Shown: positions 1-5,284, counted from the first letter of the stretch. The stretch is 6,955 bases of DNA from JACRBK01 sp964427955 (GCA_964427955.1 CAYRWY010000324.1:1-6955); one strand, 5' to 3'. The notes: a model not told the origin generated them from the letters alone. Numbers and translations are program-made.

Positions 1-55
1 ACCTCACCCCCTGACCCCCTCTCCACCCGGTGGCGAGGGGGTCAGGGGGTGAGGT
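1..55. repeat. Near-perfect 55-base inverted repeat (dispersed GC-rich hairpin, copy A)
   Basis: Bases 1-21 (ACCTCACCCCCTG...) are the exact reverse complement of 35-55, giving a 21-bp stem. Inside the 13-base loop, CCAC (23-26) can pair with GTGG (30-33), so almost the whole element folds. There is no T-run on either side that would make it a classical intrinsic terminator. Related C-rich/G-rich segments occur at 661-705 and 4746-4829, so this is one copy of a dispersed repeat family. Such CCTCACCCC...GAGAGGGG repeats are common in Chloroflexota and some cyanobacterial genomes (general knowledge, not checked here). It may also extend to the left of the window. Confidence 0.85.
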
Positions 56-70
56 AAATTTCAGCATGTG

Positions 71-205
71 TCAACCGTTTTCCCTCAAAATTCGGTAAGG
101 CTCATGCTGCGGTTTTTGCACCCCCTCGCCCCAGATGAACACGCCGCCCCGCGTCCCACCCGGATCGCGCTCCTCCGCAGCCGAACGGTAAGCCTGAAGT
201 TGCCA
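71..205 (-). pseudogene. Possible remnant: 3' end of a broken minus-strand gene
   Basis: Reading the minus strand from 205 to 71 gives 44 sense codons ending in TGA (71-73). The translation has balanced, protein-like composition, including QAYRSAAEERDPGGTRGGVF followed by IWGEGVQKPQHEPYRILREN. A TAA stop in the same frame sits immediately upstream (206-208), and no start codon or ribosome binding site precedes the stretch, so it cannot be an intact gene. It ends 16 bases before hairpin 1-55, the same gene-end/hairpin arrangement seen behind the Rid gene. I do not recognise the family. It could be a truncated gene whose 5' part was lost when the material carrying the 222-578 gene arrived, or simply chance open frame in GC-rich DNA. 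Confidence 0.3.
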
Positions 206-221
206 TTAGAGGGGTGAAAAG

Positions 222-578
222 ATGAGAAATGTCTTACAGCACAGGTGGCAATGGATTGTGCTAGGTTTCCTGGGGTTCATCCTAATCGGCACTTTGTGGG
301 GGTGGCTAAACGTAATCTGCGTAGGGTCCATCTGGTCAATGCCCGACTTCGTGGTAATCGCGTTCATCGTGGGCGGTTGTCCTGGAGCAGCGATGTTTGC
401 CGCCATCCCGTTATATCTGGTTGTACGGAGAGAGCTTCGTAGCTATGAACCAGAGAACGGAAAAGCACCTTTTGACTCCCGGACGTTAGCCAGGGACTTT
501 CTGCTTATCTACATTGTTTTGGTCGCAGCCTTCCTTGCTTTTCAGCATTTCATATTGAGTCCCCGTTGGTGGGGATGA
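222..578 (+). CDS. Small three-helix membrane protein of unknown function (118 aa)
   Basis: The start ATG at 222 is supported by a purine-rich AGAGGGG (208-214) with a 7-base gap. Three hydrophobic stretches are visible: residues about 10-30 (WIVLGFLGFILIGTLWGW), 42-67 (FVVIAFIVGGCPGAAMFAAI) and 91-112 (FLLIYIVLVAAFLAF). A basic/acidic connector (RRELRSYEPENGK, 69-81) lies between helices 2 and 3. There is no recognisable domain, signal-peptide cleavage site or catalytic motif. By eye its codons are AT-richer and less G/C-biased at third positions than those of the genes to the right, which would fit a recently acquired or weakly expressed gene. It stands alone, faces the convergent Rid gene, and is bounded by hairpin repeats at 1-55 and 661-705. 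The hydrophobic pattern and clean start make it likely real, but no function can be given. Confidence 0.6.
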   Translation: MRNVLQHRWQWIVLGFLGFILIGTLWGWLNVICVGSIWSMPDFVVIAFIVGGCPGAAMFAAIPLYLVVRRELRSYEPENGKAPFDSRTLARDFLLIYIVLVAAFLAFQHFILSPRWWG

Positions 579-660
579 GTTTTGCAATTCTGCTTATTCC
601 GCCAGGCTCAGTCATGGTTTCTCCCCGCCAGCGACGCCGGGCCGACAACGTGATCGAATT

Positions 661-705
661 CCCCTCTCCCATCGTTCTCTATGGGAGAGGGGGCAGGGGT
701 GAGGG
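661..705. repeat. Dispersed hairpin repeat (copy B) abutting the Rid gene stop
   Basis: CCCCTCTCCCAT (661-672) and ATGGGAGAGGGG (681-692) form a perfect 12-bp stem around an 8-base loop. A G-rich tail GCAGGGGTGAGGG (693-705) follows. On the minus strand the element starts at the base directly after the Rid TAG stop (706-708) and reads CCCTCACCCCTGCCCCCTCT then the hairpin, sharing the CCTCACCCC unit with copy A. It may serve as a terminator or mRNA 3'-end stabiliser for the Rid operon and for the convergent gene 222-578. The missing U-tract argues against a strong intrinsic terminator. No other feature is visible in 579-660. Confidence 0.75.
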
Positions 706-1107
706 CTACTCCGGCACGACCGCCAGCGCCTCCATCTCGATCAGATACTCCGGATGCGCCAGCCCGGCGACGAACATCATCGAGATCACCGGCGGCTTCG
801 CCATCACGCCCCACGTTTGCTGGAACGCCTCGAACCCCCGCTGGAGCGCCTGCCCCTGCACGAGATAGATCGTCCACTTGATGACGTGCTCCGGCTGCGC
901 GCCGCCCGCCGCCAATGCCGCCCGGATATTCTTGAGCACCTGCTCGGTCTGCGCCCGGATGTCGCCTTTCCCGACGACCGTCCCACGGGCATCGACCGCG
1001 TTTTGCCCGCCGACGTAGACCGTCTTGACCGGGCCGCTGACGGTGACCACCTGCGTGAAAGCCGGGTTGTGGTGCAGGGTGGGGGGATTCAAGTGTTCGA
1101 CAACCAT
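706..1107 (-). CDS. Rid-family (YjgF/YER057c/UK114) protein lacking the catalytic Arg
   Basis: This 133-residue protein has the usual Rid length. The family pattern is clear: VYVGGQNAVDARGTVVGKGD near 31-50 (an SGQ-type loop), IRAQTEQVLKNIRAALAAGG (51-70), the VIKWTIYLV strand, and a C-terminal IEMEALAVV matching the usual EIEAIAV. Rid proteins are small trimers; those of the RidA subgroup hydrolyse reactive enamines/imines such as 2-aminoacrylate. Their key arginine lies in a VARLP-type motif before the last strand. Here that place reads VAGLAHPEYL, a glycine plus a one-residue-longer loop, so classical RidA deaminase activity is unlikely and this belongs with the Arg-less subgroups. The ATG at 1107 has AAGGAG six bases upstream, inside the 3' end of the hydrolase gene. 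Only one base separates the two genes, so translational coupling is expected. Confidence 0.9.
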   Translation of the reverse strand: MVVEHLNPPTLHHNPAFTQVVTVSGPVKTVYVGGQNAVDARGTVVGKGDIRAQTEQVLKNIRAALAAGGAQPEHVIKWTIYLVQGQALQRGFEAFQQTWGVMAKPPVISMMFVAGLAHPEYLIEMEALAVVPE

Positions 1108-1108
1108 A

Positions 1109-1942
1109 TCAGACTCCTTGGGCGTTCAGAAATTCCAGGACGAGACGGTTGAACGCGGCGGGCTGTTCCATGTTGGGCACGTGCGCCGCGTTCGGCAGGA
1201 TCGCGTGCTGCGCGCCCCGGATTTCAGCGGCCATCACGTCCGCCGCGCGCAGGATTTCGGGGTTGTCCAGCGCCCCGGCCAGGACCAGCGTCGGGACGTG
1301 GATCGCGCCGAGGCGCTGCGCCGCCGGGGGATCGAGCGGATCGAGCGGCTGGGCGTCGGCGATGGCCCACGTCGCGTTCTGCACCGTGATCCAGTTCATC
1401 TCCGCCGCGCGCTGCCGCACCTGCGGATCGACCTGATCCGCCTGGCGGAACGGGCCATCGACCCACAGGCGGATCTGCAAGGCTGCCGCCCGCGCCAGGT
1501 CGCCCTGCTGCATGGCCCCGATCATCTCCATCAGTTCGGCGGGAGGCTCGCCGCGCAGCGCGAAGCCGGACGGCACCGCCGAGACGGGGATCAGCGCCGC
1601 CACGCGATCCGGGTGTTCGAGCGCGAAGTCGATCATGATCTCGCCGCTCATCGAGCAGCCGACCAGGATCGCGCGCTCGACGTCGAGGTGATCGAGCAGC
1701 CGCAGCAGGTCGGCGCGGCGGCACAGCGGGCCGTGGGCCGGGTCCGAGCGTCCCATCCCGCGCAGATCGTAGCGGATGACGCGGTAACGCTGGGCGAACG
1801 CGTCCCACTGGTCATCCCACATCCGGCAGTCCACGAATCCGGCGTGCGAGAGCACCAGCGCGCTCCCGCGGCCCGCCGTCTCGTAATACAGCTTTCCGTC
1901 GCCGCTCTCAACGAAGCCGGTGAGGGTTGGTTGTCCGAGCAT
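1109..1942 (-). CDS. Alpha/beta-fold hydrolase (277 aa)
   Basis: The start is set at ATG 1942, because AAGGAG lies 8 bases upstream; the frame stays open further upstream (to an ATG at 2071) but that would run into the VOC gene and adds a non-family N-terminus. Alpha/beta-hydrolase hallmarks are in order: oxyanion region LSHAGFVDCRMW (31-42), YRVIRYDLRGMGRSD (53-67), nucleophile elbow GCSMSG with Ser97, Asp226 in LAGALDNPE, and His254 in NAAHVPNMEQP. All three catalytic residues are therefore present. The elbow has Ser where the second Gly of GxSxG usually stands. The N-terminal half (MWDDQ...YRVIRYDLRG) resembles the 3-oxoadipate enol-lactonase (PcaD)-like branch, which includes many esterases and C-C or lactone hydrolases, so substrate cannot be assigned. 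It lies 31 bases after the VOC gene and one base before the Rid gene, as the middle of an operon. Confidence 0.92.
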   Translation of the reverse strand: MLGQPTLTGFVESGDGKLYYETAGRGSALVLSHAGFVDCRMWDDQWDAFAQRYRVIRYDLRGMGRSDPAHGPLCRRADLLRLLDHLDVERAILVGCSMSGEIMIDFALEHPDRVAALIPVSAVPSGFALRGEPPAELMEMIGAMQQGDLARAAALQIRLWVDGPFRQADQVDPQVRQRAAEMNWITVQNATWAIADAQPLDPLDPPAAQRLGAIHVPTLVLAGALDNPEILRAADVMAAEIRGAQHAILPNAAHVPNMEQPAAFNRLVLEFLNAQGV

Positions 1943-1973
1943 GATTTTCTCTCCTTGTGCGTAGGGGTAGTGG

Positions 1974-2432
1974 TCACCGCTTGGTGGTTTCTTGGGCCAG
2001 CCCGATGAGAATTCCTTCGGGGCCGCGGATATAGCATAGTCGATACGAGTCCTCGTACTGAACCACGTCACCGACGAGCTGCGCGCCGTGGTTGCGGAGC
2101 CTGGCGAGCGTGTCGTCGAGGTCGTCCACCGCGAACATGACGCGTAAGTAGCCGAGCGCGTTCACCGGGGCGTTGCGATGATCGGCGACGACCGGCGGGG
2201 CGAGAAATCGCGAAAGCTCAATCCGGTTGTGGCCGTCGGGGGTGACCAGCATGGCGATCTCGACGCGCTGGGTGCCCAGTCCGGTGACGCGCCCGGCCCA
2301 TTCTCCTTCAATCATGGCGCGCCCTTCGAGTGTCAGGCCAAGCTCGGCGAAAAACGCGATGGCCTCGTCGAGCGATTCGACCACGATGCCGACGTTGTCC
2401 ATCCTCGTAAGGCTGGATTTTTCTGATTTCAT
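1974..2432 (-). CDS. VOC-fold (glyoxalase/bleomycin-resistance superfamily) protein, 152 aa
   Basis: The start at ATG 2432 is chosen because AGAGGAG lies 7 bases upstream; the in-frame ATGs at 2462 and 2402 lack a properly spaced site. Two beta-alpha-beta-beta-beta repeats are visible: DNVGIVVESLDEAIAFFAEL (12-31) to RIELSRF (70-76), then GYLRVMFAVDDLDDTLARLR (94-113) to GPEGILIGLAQ (137-147). Metal-dependent family members (glyoxalase I, methylmalonyl-CoA epimerase) place His, Gln/Glu, His and Glu at set positions. Here these align by eye with Asn13, Glu72, Arg97 and Gly144, so three of four are replaced and metal catalysis is doubtful. A binding or sequestering role, or a metal-free enzyme, are possible. 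At 152 residues it is the size of a single-module VOC protein. First gene of the VOC/hydrolase/Rid operon; no convincing promoter was found upstream in 2433-2618. Confidence 0.88.
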   Translation of the reverse strand: MKSEKSSLTRMDNVGIVVESLDEAIAFFAELGLTLEGRAMIEGEWAGRVTGLGTQRVEIAMLVTPDGHNRIELSRFLAPPVVADHRNAPVNALGYLRVMFAVDDLDDTLARLRNHGAQLVGDVVQYEDSYRLCYIRGPEGILIGLAQETTKR

Positions 2433-2517
2433 CGAGTGGCTCCTCTTCTGCCGTGTTATCATGTTGTCCGTAAACAGCCTACGGCGCTCGCTTTCAACTC
2501 AAATCGGTGAAGGACTG

Positions 2518-2541
2518 AGCCGGGGAACTTGCGCCCCGGCT
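2518..2541. repeat. GC-rich perfect inverted repeat in the EamA-VOC gap
   Basis: AGCCGGGG (2518-2525) and CCCCGGCT (2534-2541) form an 8-bp stem with loop AACTTGCG. AGCCGGGG...CCCCGGCT palindromes of this kind are frequent intergenic repeats in several bacterial phyla, including Chloroflexota (recollection, not checked). It lies in the 186-base gap between the transporter and VOC genes. There is no T-run on either side, so it is not a standard terminator. A second, weaker dyad, TGACA (2607-2611)/TGTCA (2617-2621), overlaps the transporter stop codon. Nothing else is recognisable in this gap. Confidence 0.65.
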
Positions 2542-2618
2542 ACGAACAAAACGAGAGACACGCTGACCTGTAGCCGCGTTACATGCTCAGGATACTATCA
2601 CTTGGGTGACATCTTGTG

Positions 2619-3533
2619 TCACTCAAAAGACGGGAGTTCTTGTTGTTGGGCCGACAGGAGCCACAGACTCGCGATCAGCAGCGCGGCGCCGATCAGGCCC
2701 AGGCCGTTCATCGTCTCGCCCAGCAAGGCCCAGGCCAGCAGCGCGGCGACCAGGGGGTCCAGCAGGGCGACGATGCTCGCCGTCGTGGCCGGGACCGAGC
2801 GCAGTCCCATCTGGAACAGCCCGTAGGCCAGCGCCGTCGGGATGAGACCCAGGTACGCCGCCAGCAGCCAGCCGCGTGCCGTCTCGATCACCACGACCCC
2901 GCTGGCGAGATTGAGTCCCAGCAGGACCACCGTCCCCGCGCCGAAGCCGAGCGCTGTGACCTGCAAGGGGTGGTAGTCCGCCGCCAGGAAGCGCCCGCCG
3001 ATCACCATGCCCGCGTACAGCACGGCGGCGACGATGGACAGCAGGATGCCCAGGCGGAAATCGTGCGCGGCGCGGCCTTGCGGGTTCATCCCGGCCAACA
3101 GCGCGCCGCCCGCCAGCGCGCAGATCAGCGCGATCACGACACGCCGGGTCGGGGCTTCGGATTTCAGGAGGACCGACACGAACGTGACGATCAACGGCGA
3201 GAGGCAGATCGTCAGCAGGGTGGCGATGGTCACCCCGACGTGCTTGAGGCTGGCAAAATAGGCCGCCTGCGACAGGGCCAGGAATGTGCCCGTCAGGATC
3301 ATGATCAGCAGGTCGCGCCGGGGGATGTCGAACAGCGTGCGCCCGACGACACGCCAGCCCATGATCAGCAGCACCGGCGCGGCGATGGTCGTGCGCGCCA
3401 GGTTGATGAACAGGGGCGTGGTGCGGTCGAGATTGTAGATCGCTTGCGTGGCGAGTCCGATGGTACCCCACAGGATCGCCGCGCTGGTCACCAGCCAGAA
3501 GCCTTCTGGCCGGGAAAATCGTATCTTACGCAT
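2619..3533 (-). CDS. EamA/DMT-family transporter (304 aa, ten predicted helices)
   Basis: Ten hydrophobic segments fit the drug/metabolite transporter fold: about 12-30, 42-60, 74-94, 101-123, 131-148, 161-180, 190-212, 221-240, 250-271 and 277-293. The two-fold internal repeat of EamA proteins shows in the matching signatures LSPLIVTFVSVLLKSE (111-126) and LDPLVAALLAWALLGE (258-273), and in the LWG of helix 1. Members export or import amino acids, nucleosides and other metabolites through the inner membrane; the substrate here is unknown. The start at ATG 3533 has only a weak upstream purine stretch (AAGGGTAGG). A sigma70-like promoter at 3757-3728 would give a leader of roughly 190 bases. 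The divergent WYL regulator is the likely controller. The VOC/hydrolase/Rid genes lie downstream on the same strand after 186 bases, so co-transcription is possible but not proven. Confidence 0.93.
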   Translation of the reverse strand: MRKIRFSRPEGFWLVTSAAILWGTIGLATQAIYNLDRTTPLFINLARTTIAAPVLLIMGWRVVGRTLFDIPRRDLLIMILTGTFLALSQAAYFASLKHVGVTIATLLTICLSPLIVTFVSVLLKSEAPTRRVVIALICALAGGALLAGMNPQGRAAHDFRLGILLSIVAAVLYAGMVIGGRFLAADYHPLQVTALGFGAGTVVLLGLNLASGVVVIETARGWLLAAYLGLIPTALAYGLFQMGLRSVPATTASIVALLDPLVAALLAWALLGETMNGLGLIGAALLIASLWLLSAQQQELPSFE

Positions 3534-3603
3534 CGGGAAGCCTACCCTTCAGATGGATGAATGATCTGGGAATCCAAAATCGTTCGCTGCAAAGCCAATG
3601 AGC

Positions 3604-3643
3604 GGGCAGGCTGGGGCGTGCGTATGGGGATGGAGACCTGCCC
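3604..3643 (-). other. Inverted repeat in the transporter mRNA leader
   Basis: GGGCAGG (3604-3610) and CCTGCCC (3637-3643) can pair over a 26-base loop, within the region predicted to be the untranslated leader of the EamA gene. The stem lies about 70 bases upstream of the start codon. The leader is unusually long (about 190 bases from the predicted promoter). I could not match it to any riboswitch class I know; no conserved core is recognised. It may be an mRNA structure or chance pairing in GC-rich DNA. Confidence 0.35.
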
Positions 3644-3727
3644 TGCGTTAGGCAGCGACAGGGGTAGGGGGATGCGAATGCGTCGCGATCATGTCGATTA
3701 TCTCATGTGGATAGGTCACACGCCCTT

Positions 3728-3757
3728 AGCATAGGCGAGGCGGCCCATCCCTGTCAA
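3728..3757 (-). promoter_or_regulatory. Sigma70-type promoter for the EamA transporter gene
   Basis: On the minus strand, TTGACA (3757-3752) is a perfect -35 consensus and TATGCT (3733-3728) is a fair -10 element, separated by 18 bases. Transcription would start near 3721 and run leftward into the transporter gene. The -35 box touches the AACC repeats (3756-3776) next to the WYL regulator start, so a protein bound there could control both directions. Confidence 0.6.
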
Positions 3758-3787
3758 CCGGTAACCTATACAAACCTGACCAGGAGG
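3756..3787 (+). promoter_or_regulatory. WYL regulator start region: possible -10, operator-like repeats and RBS
   Basis: AACC occurs three times at 3756, 3763 and 3773, and AACCGGTAACC (3756-3766) includes the palindromes ACCGGT and GGTAACC. TATACA (3767-3772) could be a -10 box, but no good -35 lies 16-18 bases upstream, so the promoter is weakly supported. AGGAGG (3782-3787) is a strong Shine-Dalgarno sequence, placed only 4 bases before the ATG at 3792. The repeats lie between the divergent start signals and are a candidate site for autoregulation by the WYL protein. Confidence 0.4.
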
Positions 3788-3791
3788 AACT

Positions 3792-4754
3792 ATGCGCGCG
3801 GATCGACTGCTGTCCATCATCATGCTGCTGCAAGCCCGGGGGAAGATGACCACCGCGGCGCTGGCCGAGGAACTGGAAGTGTCGCGCCGGACGATCTTGC
3901 GCGACGTGGACGCCCTGTCGCTGGCGGGCGTCCCGCTCTACGCCGACGGCGGGCATGGCGGCGGGATCGCGCTGGACGAGCATTACCGCGTCACGCTGAC
4001 CGGGCTGAAGGAGTCGGAAGTACGCGCGCTGTTCGTGTCCAGCAGCGCCGCACTGCTCAAGGACATCGGGTTGGGCGAGGCGGCAGAGAGCACGCTGCTC
4101 AAGCTGTTCGCCGCGCTGCCCGCGCTGCACCAGCCGTCCGTCGATCATATCCGCCAGCGCATCCTGATCGACCCGGTCTGGTGGTGGCACGACTTGCAGC
4201 CGCTGCCATTCTGGTCCGAGCTGCAACAGGCGGTGTATGAGGATCGCTGCATCCGCGTGCGCTACGAAAACTACGACGGCGCGGTCGTCGAACGGCTGCT
4301 GGAACCGTTCAGCCTGGTGGCGAAGGCCAGCCTGTGGTATCTGATCGCCCGCCGCGAAGGCGAGCTGCGCACCTACCGCGTCTCGCGCTTGCAGCACGTG
4401 GAACTGCTCGACGCGCGCTTTCACCGCCCGGCGGAGTTCGACCTGGCGGTCTACTGGCAGGATCACATTCAGGATTTTCTGGCGACGCTTTCCGGTTTTT
4501 CGTTCACACTGCGTATCGACAGCCAGGGCGTAGCGGCGGCGCGCTGGTATACCCCCGGACGGTCGGAGATCGTCGCCCCGGCGGACGCGGACGGCTGGGT
4601 GACGGTGCGCTTCGGTGTCGAGTCGCTCGAACAGGCGGCGATCTTCGTGCTCAGCCTGGGCGCACACGCCGTCGTGATCGATCCTCCCGCCCTCCGCGCG
4701 CACGTGGTGGACGTCGCCCGCACGCTGCTCGACCACTACCGGACTCCCCTCTGA
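3792..4754 (+). CDS. WYL-domain transcriptional regulator with N-terminal HTH (320 aa)
   Basis: A winged helix-turn-helix of the HTH_11/DeoR-like type occupies residues about 1-60: RADRLLSIIMLLQARGKMTT, then AALAEELEVSRRTILRDVDA and the wing GGHGGGIAL. The ligand-sensing WYL domain lies at about 140-215 with its namesake SLWYLIAR (W182-Y183-L184) and the arginine-rich TYRVSRLQHVELLD. A C-terminal WCX-like region follows (about 235-315). Length and order match typical single-protein WYL regulators, which sense nucleic-acid or small-molecule ligands and control defence, DNA damage or metabolic genes. Divergent placement from the EamA gene with a shared control region suggests it regulates that transporter and perhaps itself. 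AGGAGG lies 4 bases before the ATG. The last codons (ACT CCC CTC TGA) lie inside sequence resembling the dispersed CCCCTCT repeat. Confidence 0.93.
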   Translation: MRADRLLSIIMLLQARGKMTTAALAEELEVSRRTILRDVDALSLAGVPLYADGGHGGGIALDEHYRVTLTGLKESEVRALFVSSSAALLKDIGLGEAAESTLLKLFAALPALHQPSVDHIRQRILIDPVWWWHDLQPLPFWSELQQAVYEDRCIRVRYENYDGAVVERLLEPFSLVAKASLWYLIARREGELRTYRVSRLQHVELLDARFHRPAEFDLAVYWQDHIQDFLATLSGFSFTLRIDSQGVAAARWYTPGRSEIVAPADADGWVTVRFGVESLEQAAIFVLSLGAHAVVIDPPALRAHVVDVARTLLDHYRTPL

Positions 4755-4829
4755 TCCCCTCTCCGGCCCAGCCAGCGAGGGAAGAAGGGGAGATAAATTC
4801 CCCCTCTCTAACTTCGGCCAGGGGGTGAG
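4746..4829. repeat. Dispersed C-rich/G-rich repeat (copy C) overlapping the WYL gene end
   Basis: CCCCTCT occurs twice in tandem (4746-4752 and 4756-4762). An imperfect stem partner follows (GGGAAGAAGGGGAG, up to 4792), then CCCCCT (4800-4805) pairing with AGGGGG (4820-4825) and GTGAGG. On the minus strand it reads CCTCACCCCCTGGCC and then GAGAGGGGGAATT, sharing units with copies A and B. The first unit includes the WYL stop codon. There is no T-run after the stems on the plus strand, so termination here is uncertain. This is probably a degenerate or composite copy. Confidence 0.6.
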
Positions 4830-4879
4830 GCCGGGTGAAAAAACCAACTGGCATAAGGCCCAACCTGTAAAAAACTTGT

Positions 4880-4941
4880 GCCAAAATGACCCTTTTGTTG
4901 GCATTTGACGACTTAATTTCTATCATCATTATGATAAAAAT
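4880..4941 (+). promoter_or_regulatory. AT-rich promoter/operator region of the 86-residue gene
   Basis: This AT-rich stretch stands out in GC-rich surroundings. Two overlapping promoter readings are possible: TTGGCA (4898-4903) with TATCAT (4921-4926) at 17 bases, or TTGACG (4905-4910) with TATGAT (4930-4935) at 19 bases. Two dyads may be operators: TGCCAA (4880-4885)/TTGGCA (4898-4903), which covers one -35 box, and ATCAT-T-ATGAT (4925-4935), which covers a -10 box. The transcript would have a leader of roughly 45-55 bases. Sequence supports a promoter here well, but which hexamers are used is open. Confidence 0.55.
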
Positions 4942-4988
4942 ACGATCCAGTCACACGGCGCCAGTCTGTGCTGGATAGGAGGAATACC

Positions 4989-5249
4989 ATGTCTCTACAC
5001 AGCAGTCTCTTCAAGTCGGTGACCACGTGGCGTGCGCCCTATGCGGCGCAGACCGCTTCAGCGGACGAGAATCCGCAGGACGACGAACAGCGTTTCCTGG
5101 CGAGCATCGCCCATCTGCCGCTCGACGAGCAGCAGCAGCGCCTCCAGCGCCGCCTGATGTACCAACGGATGGCGCAGCGCCAGGGCATCATGGAAGCCGA
5201 AGCCCAGGCGGATGCCCACCAGGACGGGCGCGACCACTTCGGGTGGTAA
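4989..5249 (+). CDS. Orphan small charged protein of unknown function (86 aa)
   Basis: The start ATG at 4989 is chosen because AGGAGG (4977-4982) lies 6 bases upstream; an in-frame GTG at 4968 lies upstream of that site and is unlikely. The protein is soluble and highly charged. After a Ser/Thr-rich N-terminus (SLHSSLFKSVTTWRAPYAA), residues about 32-72 (DEQRFLASIAHLPLDEQQQR and LQRRLMYQRMAQRQGIMEAE) are Gln/Arg/Glu-rich and likely helical or coiled coil. It ends HQDGRDHFGW with a terminal aromatic. There is no signal peptide, membrane segment, Cys cluster or known domain that I recognise. It has its own promoter region, strong ribosome binding site and a terminator 36 bases after the stop, so it looks like a deliberately expressed monocistronic gene. 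Possible roles as a small regulator, chaperone-like or stress protein are guesses only. Confidence 0.8.
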   Translation: MSLHSSLFKSVTTWRAPYAAQTASADENPQDDEQRFLASIAHLPLDEQQQRLQRRLMYQRMAQRQGIMEAEAQADAHQDGRDHFGW

Positions 5250-5284
5250 GCGGAACCGCCGCTCTCGCGCGGTGGGGGGAAGAA

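Noticed and set aside
706..1942. RutC/RutD pair of the pyrimidine (Rut) pathway
   Set aside because: No RutA, RutB or other Rut genes are present, and the Rid protein lacks the catalytic arginine; family membership alone is too weak.
1025..2008. 327-codon plus-strand open frame antisense to the hydrolase and Rid genes
   Set aside because: It is rich in Arg/His/Asp/Gln with no domain pattern and lies opposite genes with clear catalytic motifs and RBSs; long antisense frames are expected in GC-rich coding DNA.
1943..2071. Longer N-terminus for the hydrolase (start at 2071)
   Set aside because: It would overlap the VOC gene, adds 43 residues without family similarity, and lacks the well-spaced AAGGAG that precedes ATG 1942.
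1974..2432. Extradiol dioxygenase (meta-cleavage) identity for the VOC protein
   Set aside because: At 152 residues it is only about half the length of the two-domain extradiol dioxygenases, and the iron-ligand positions are not kept.
2616..3560. 314-codon plus-strand open frame opposite the EamA gene
   Set aside because: Hydrophilic Arg/Gln-rich mirror of a membrane-protein gene; this is the usual antisense shadow.
3613..3671. G-quadruplex from plus-strand G-tracts
   Set aside because: The four tracts are separated by very uneven loops (about 9, 28 and 2 bases), which makes a stable quadruplex unlikely.
3534..3720. Riboswitch in the transporter leader
   Set aside because: The leader is long and has one dyad, but no conserved core of a known class was recognised; reported only as a structure to check.
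3726..4904. 392-codon minus-strand open frame opposite the WYL gene
   Set aside because: Low-complexity Arg/Gln/Asp-rich translation, no RBS, and it crosses the divergent promoter region and a repeat; the plus strand encodes an intact HTH-WYL protein.
4968..4988. GTG start at 4968 for the 86-residue protein
   Set aside because: The strong AGGAGG at 4977-4982 lies downstream of it and is correctly spaced for the ATG at 4989.
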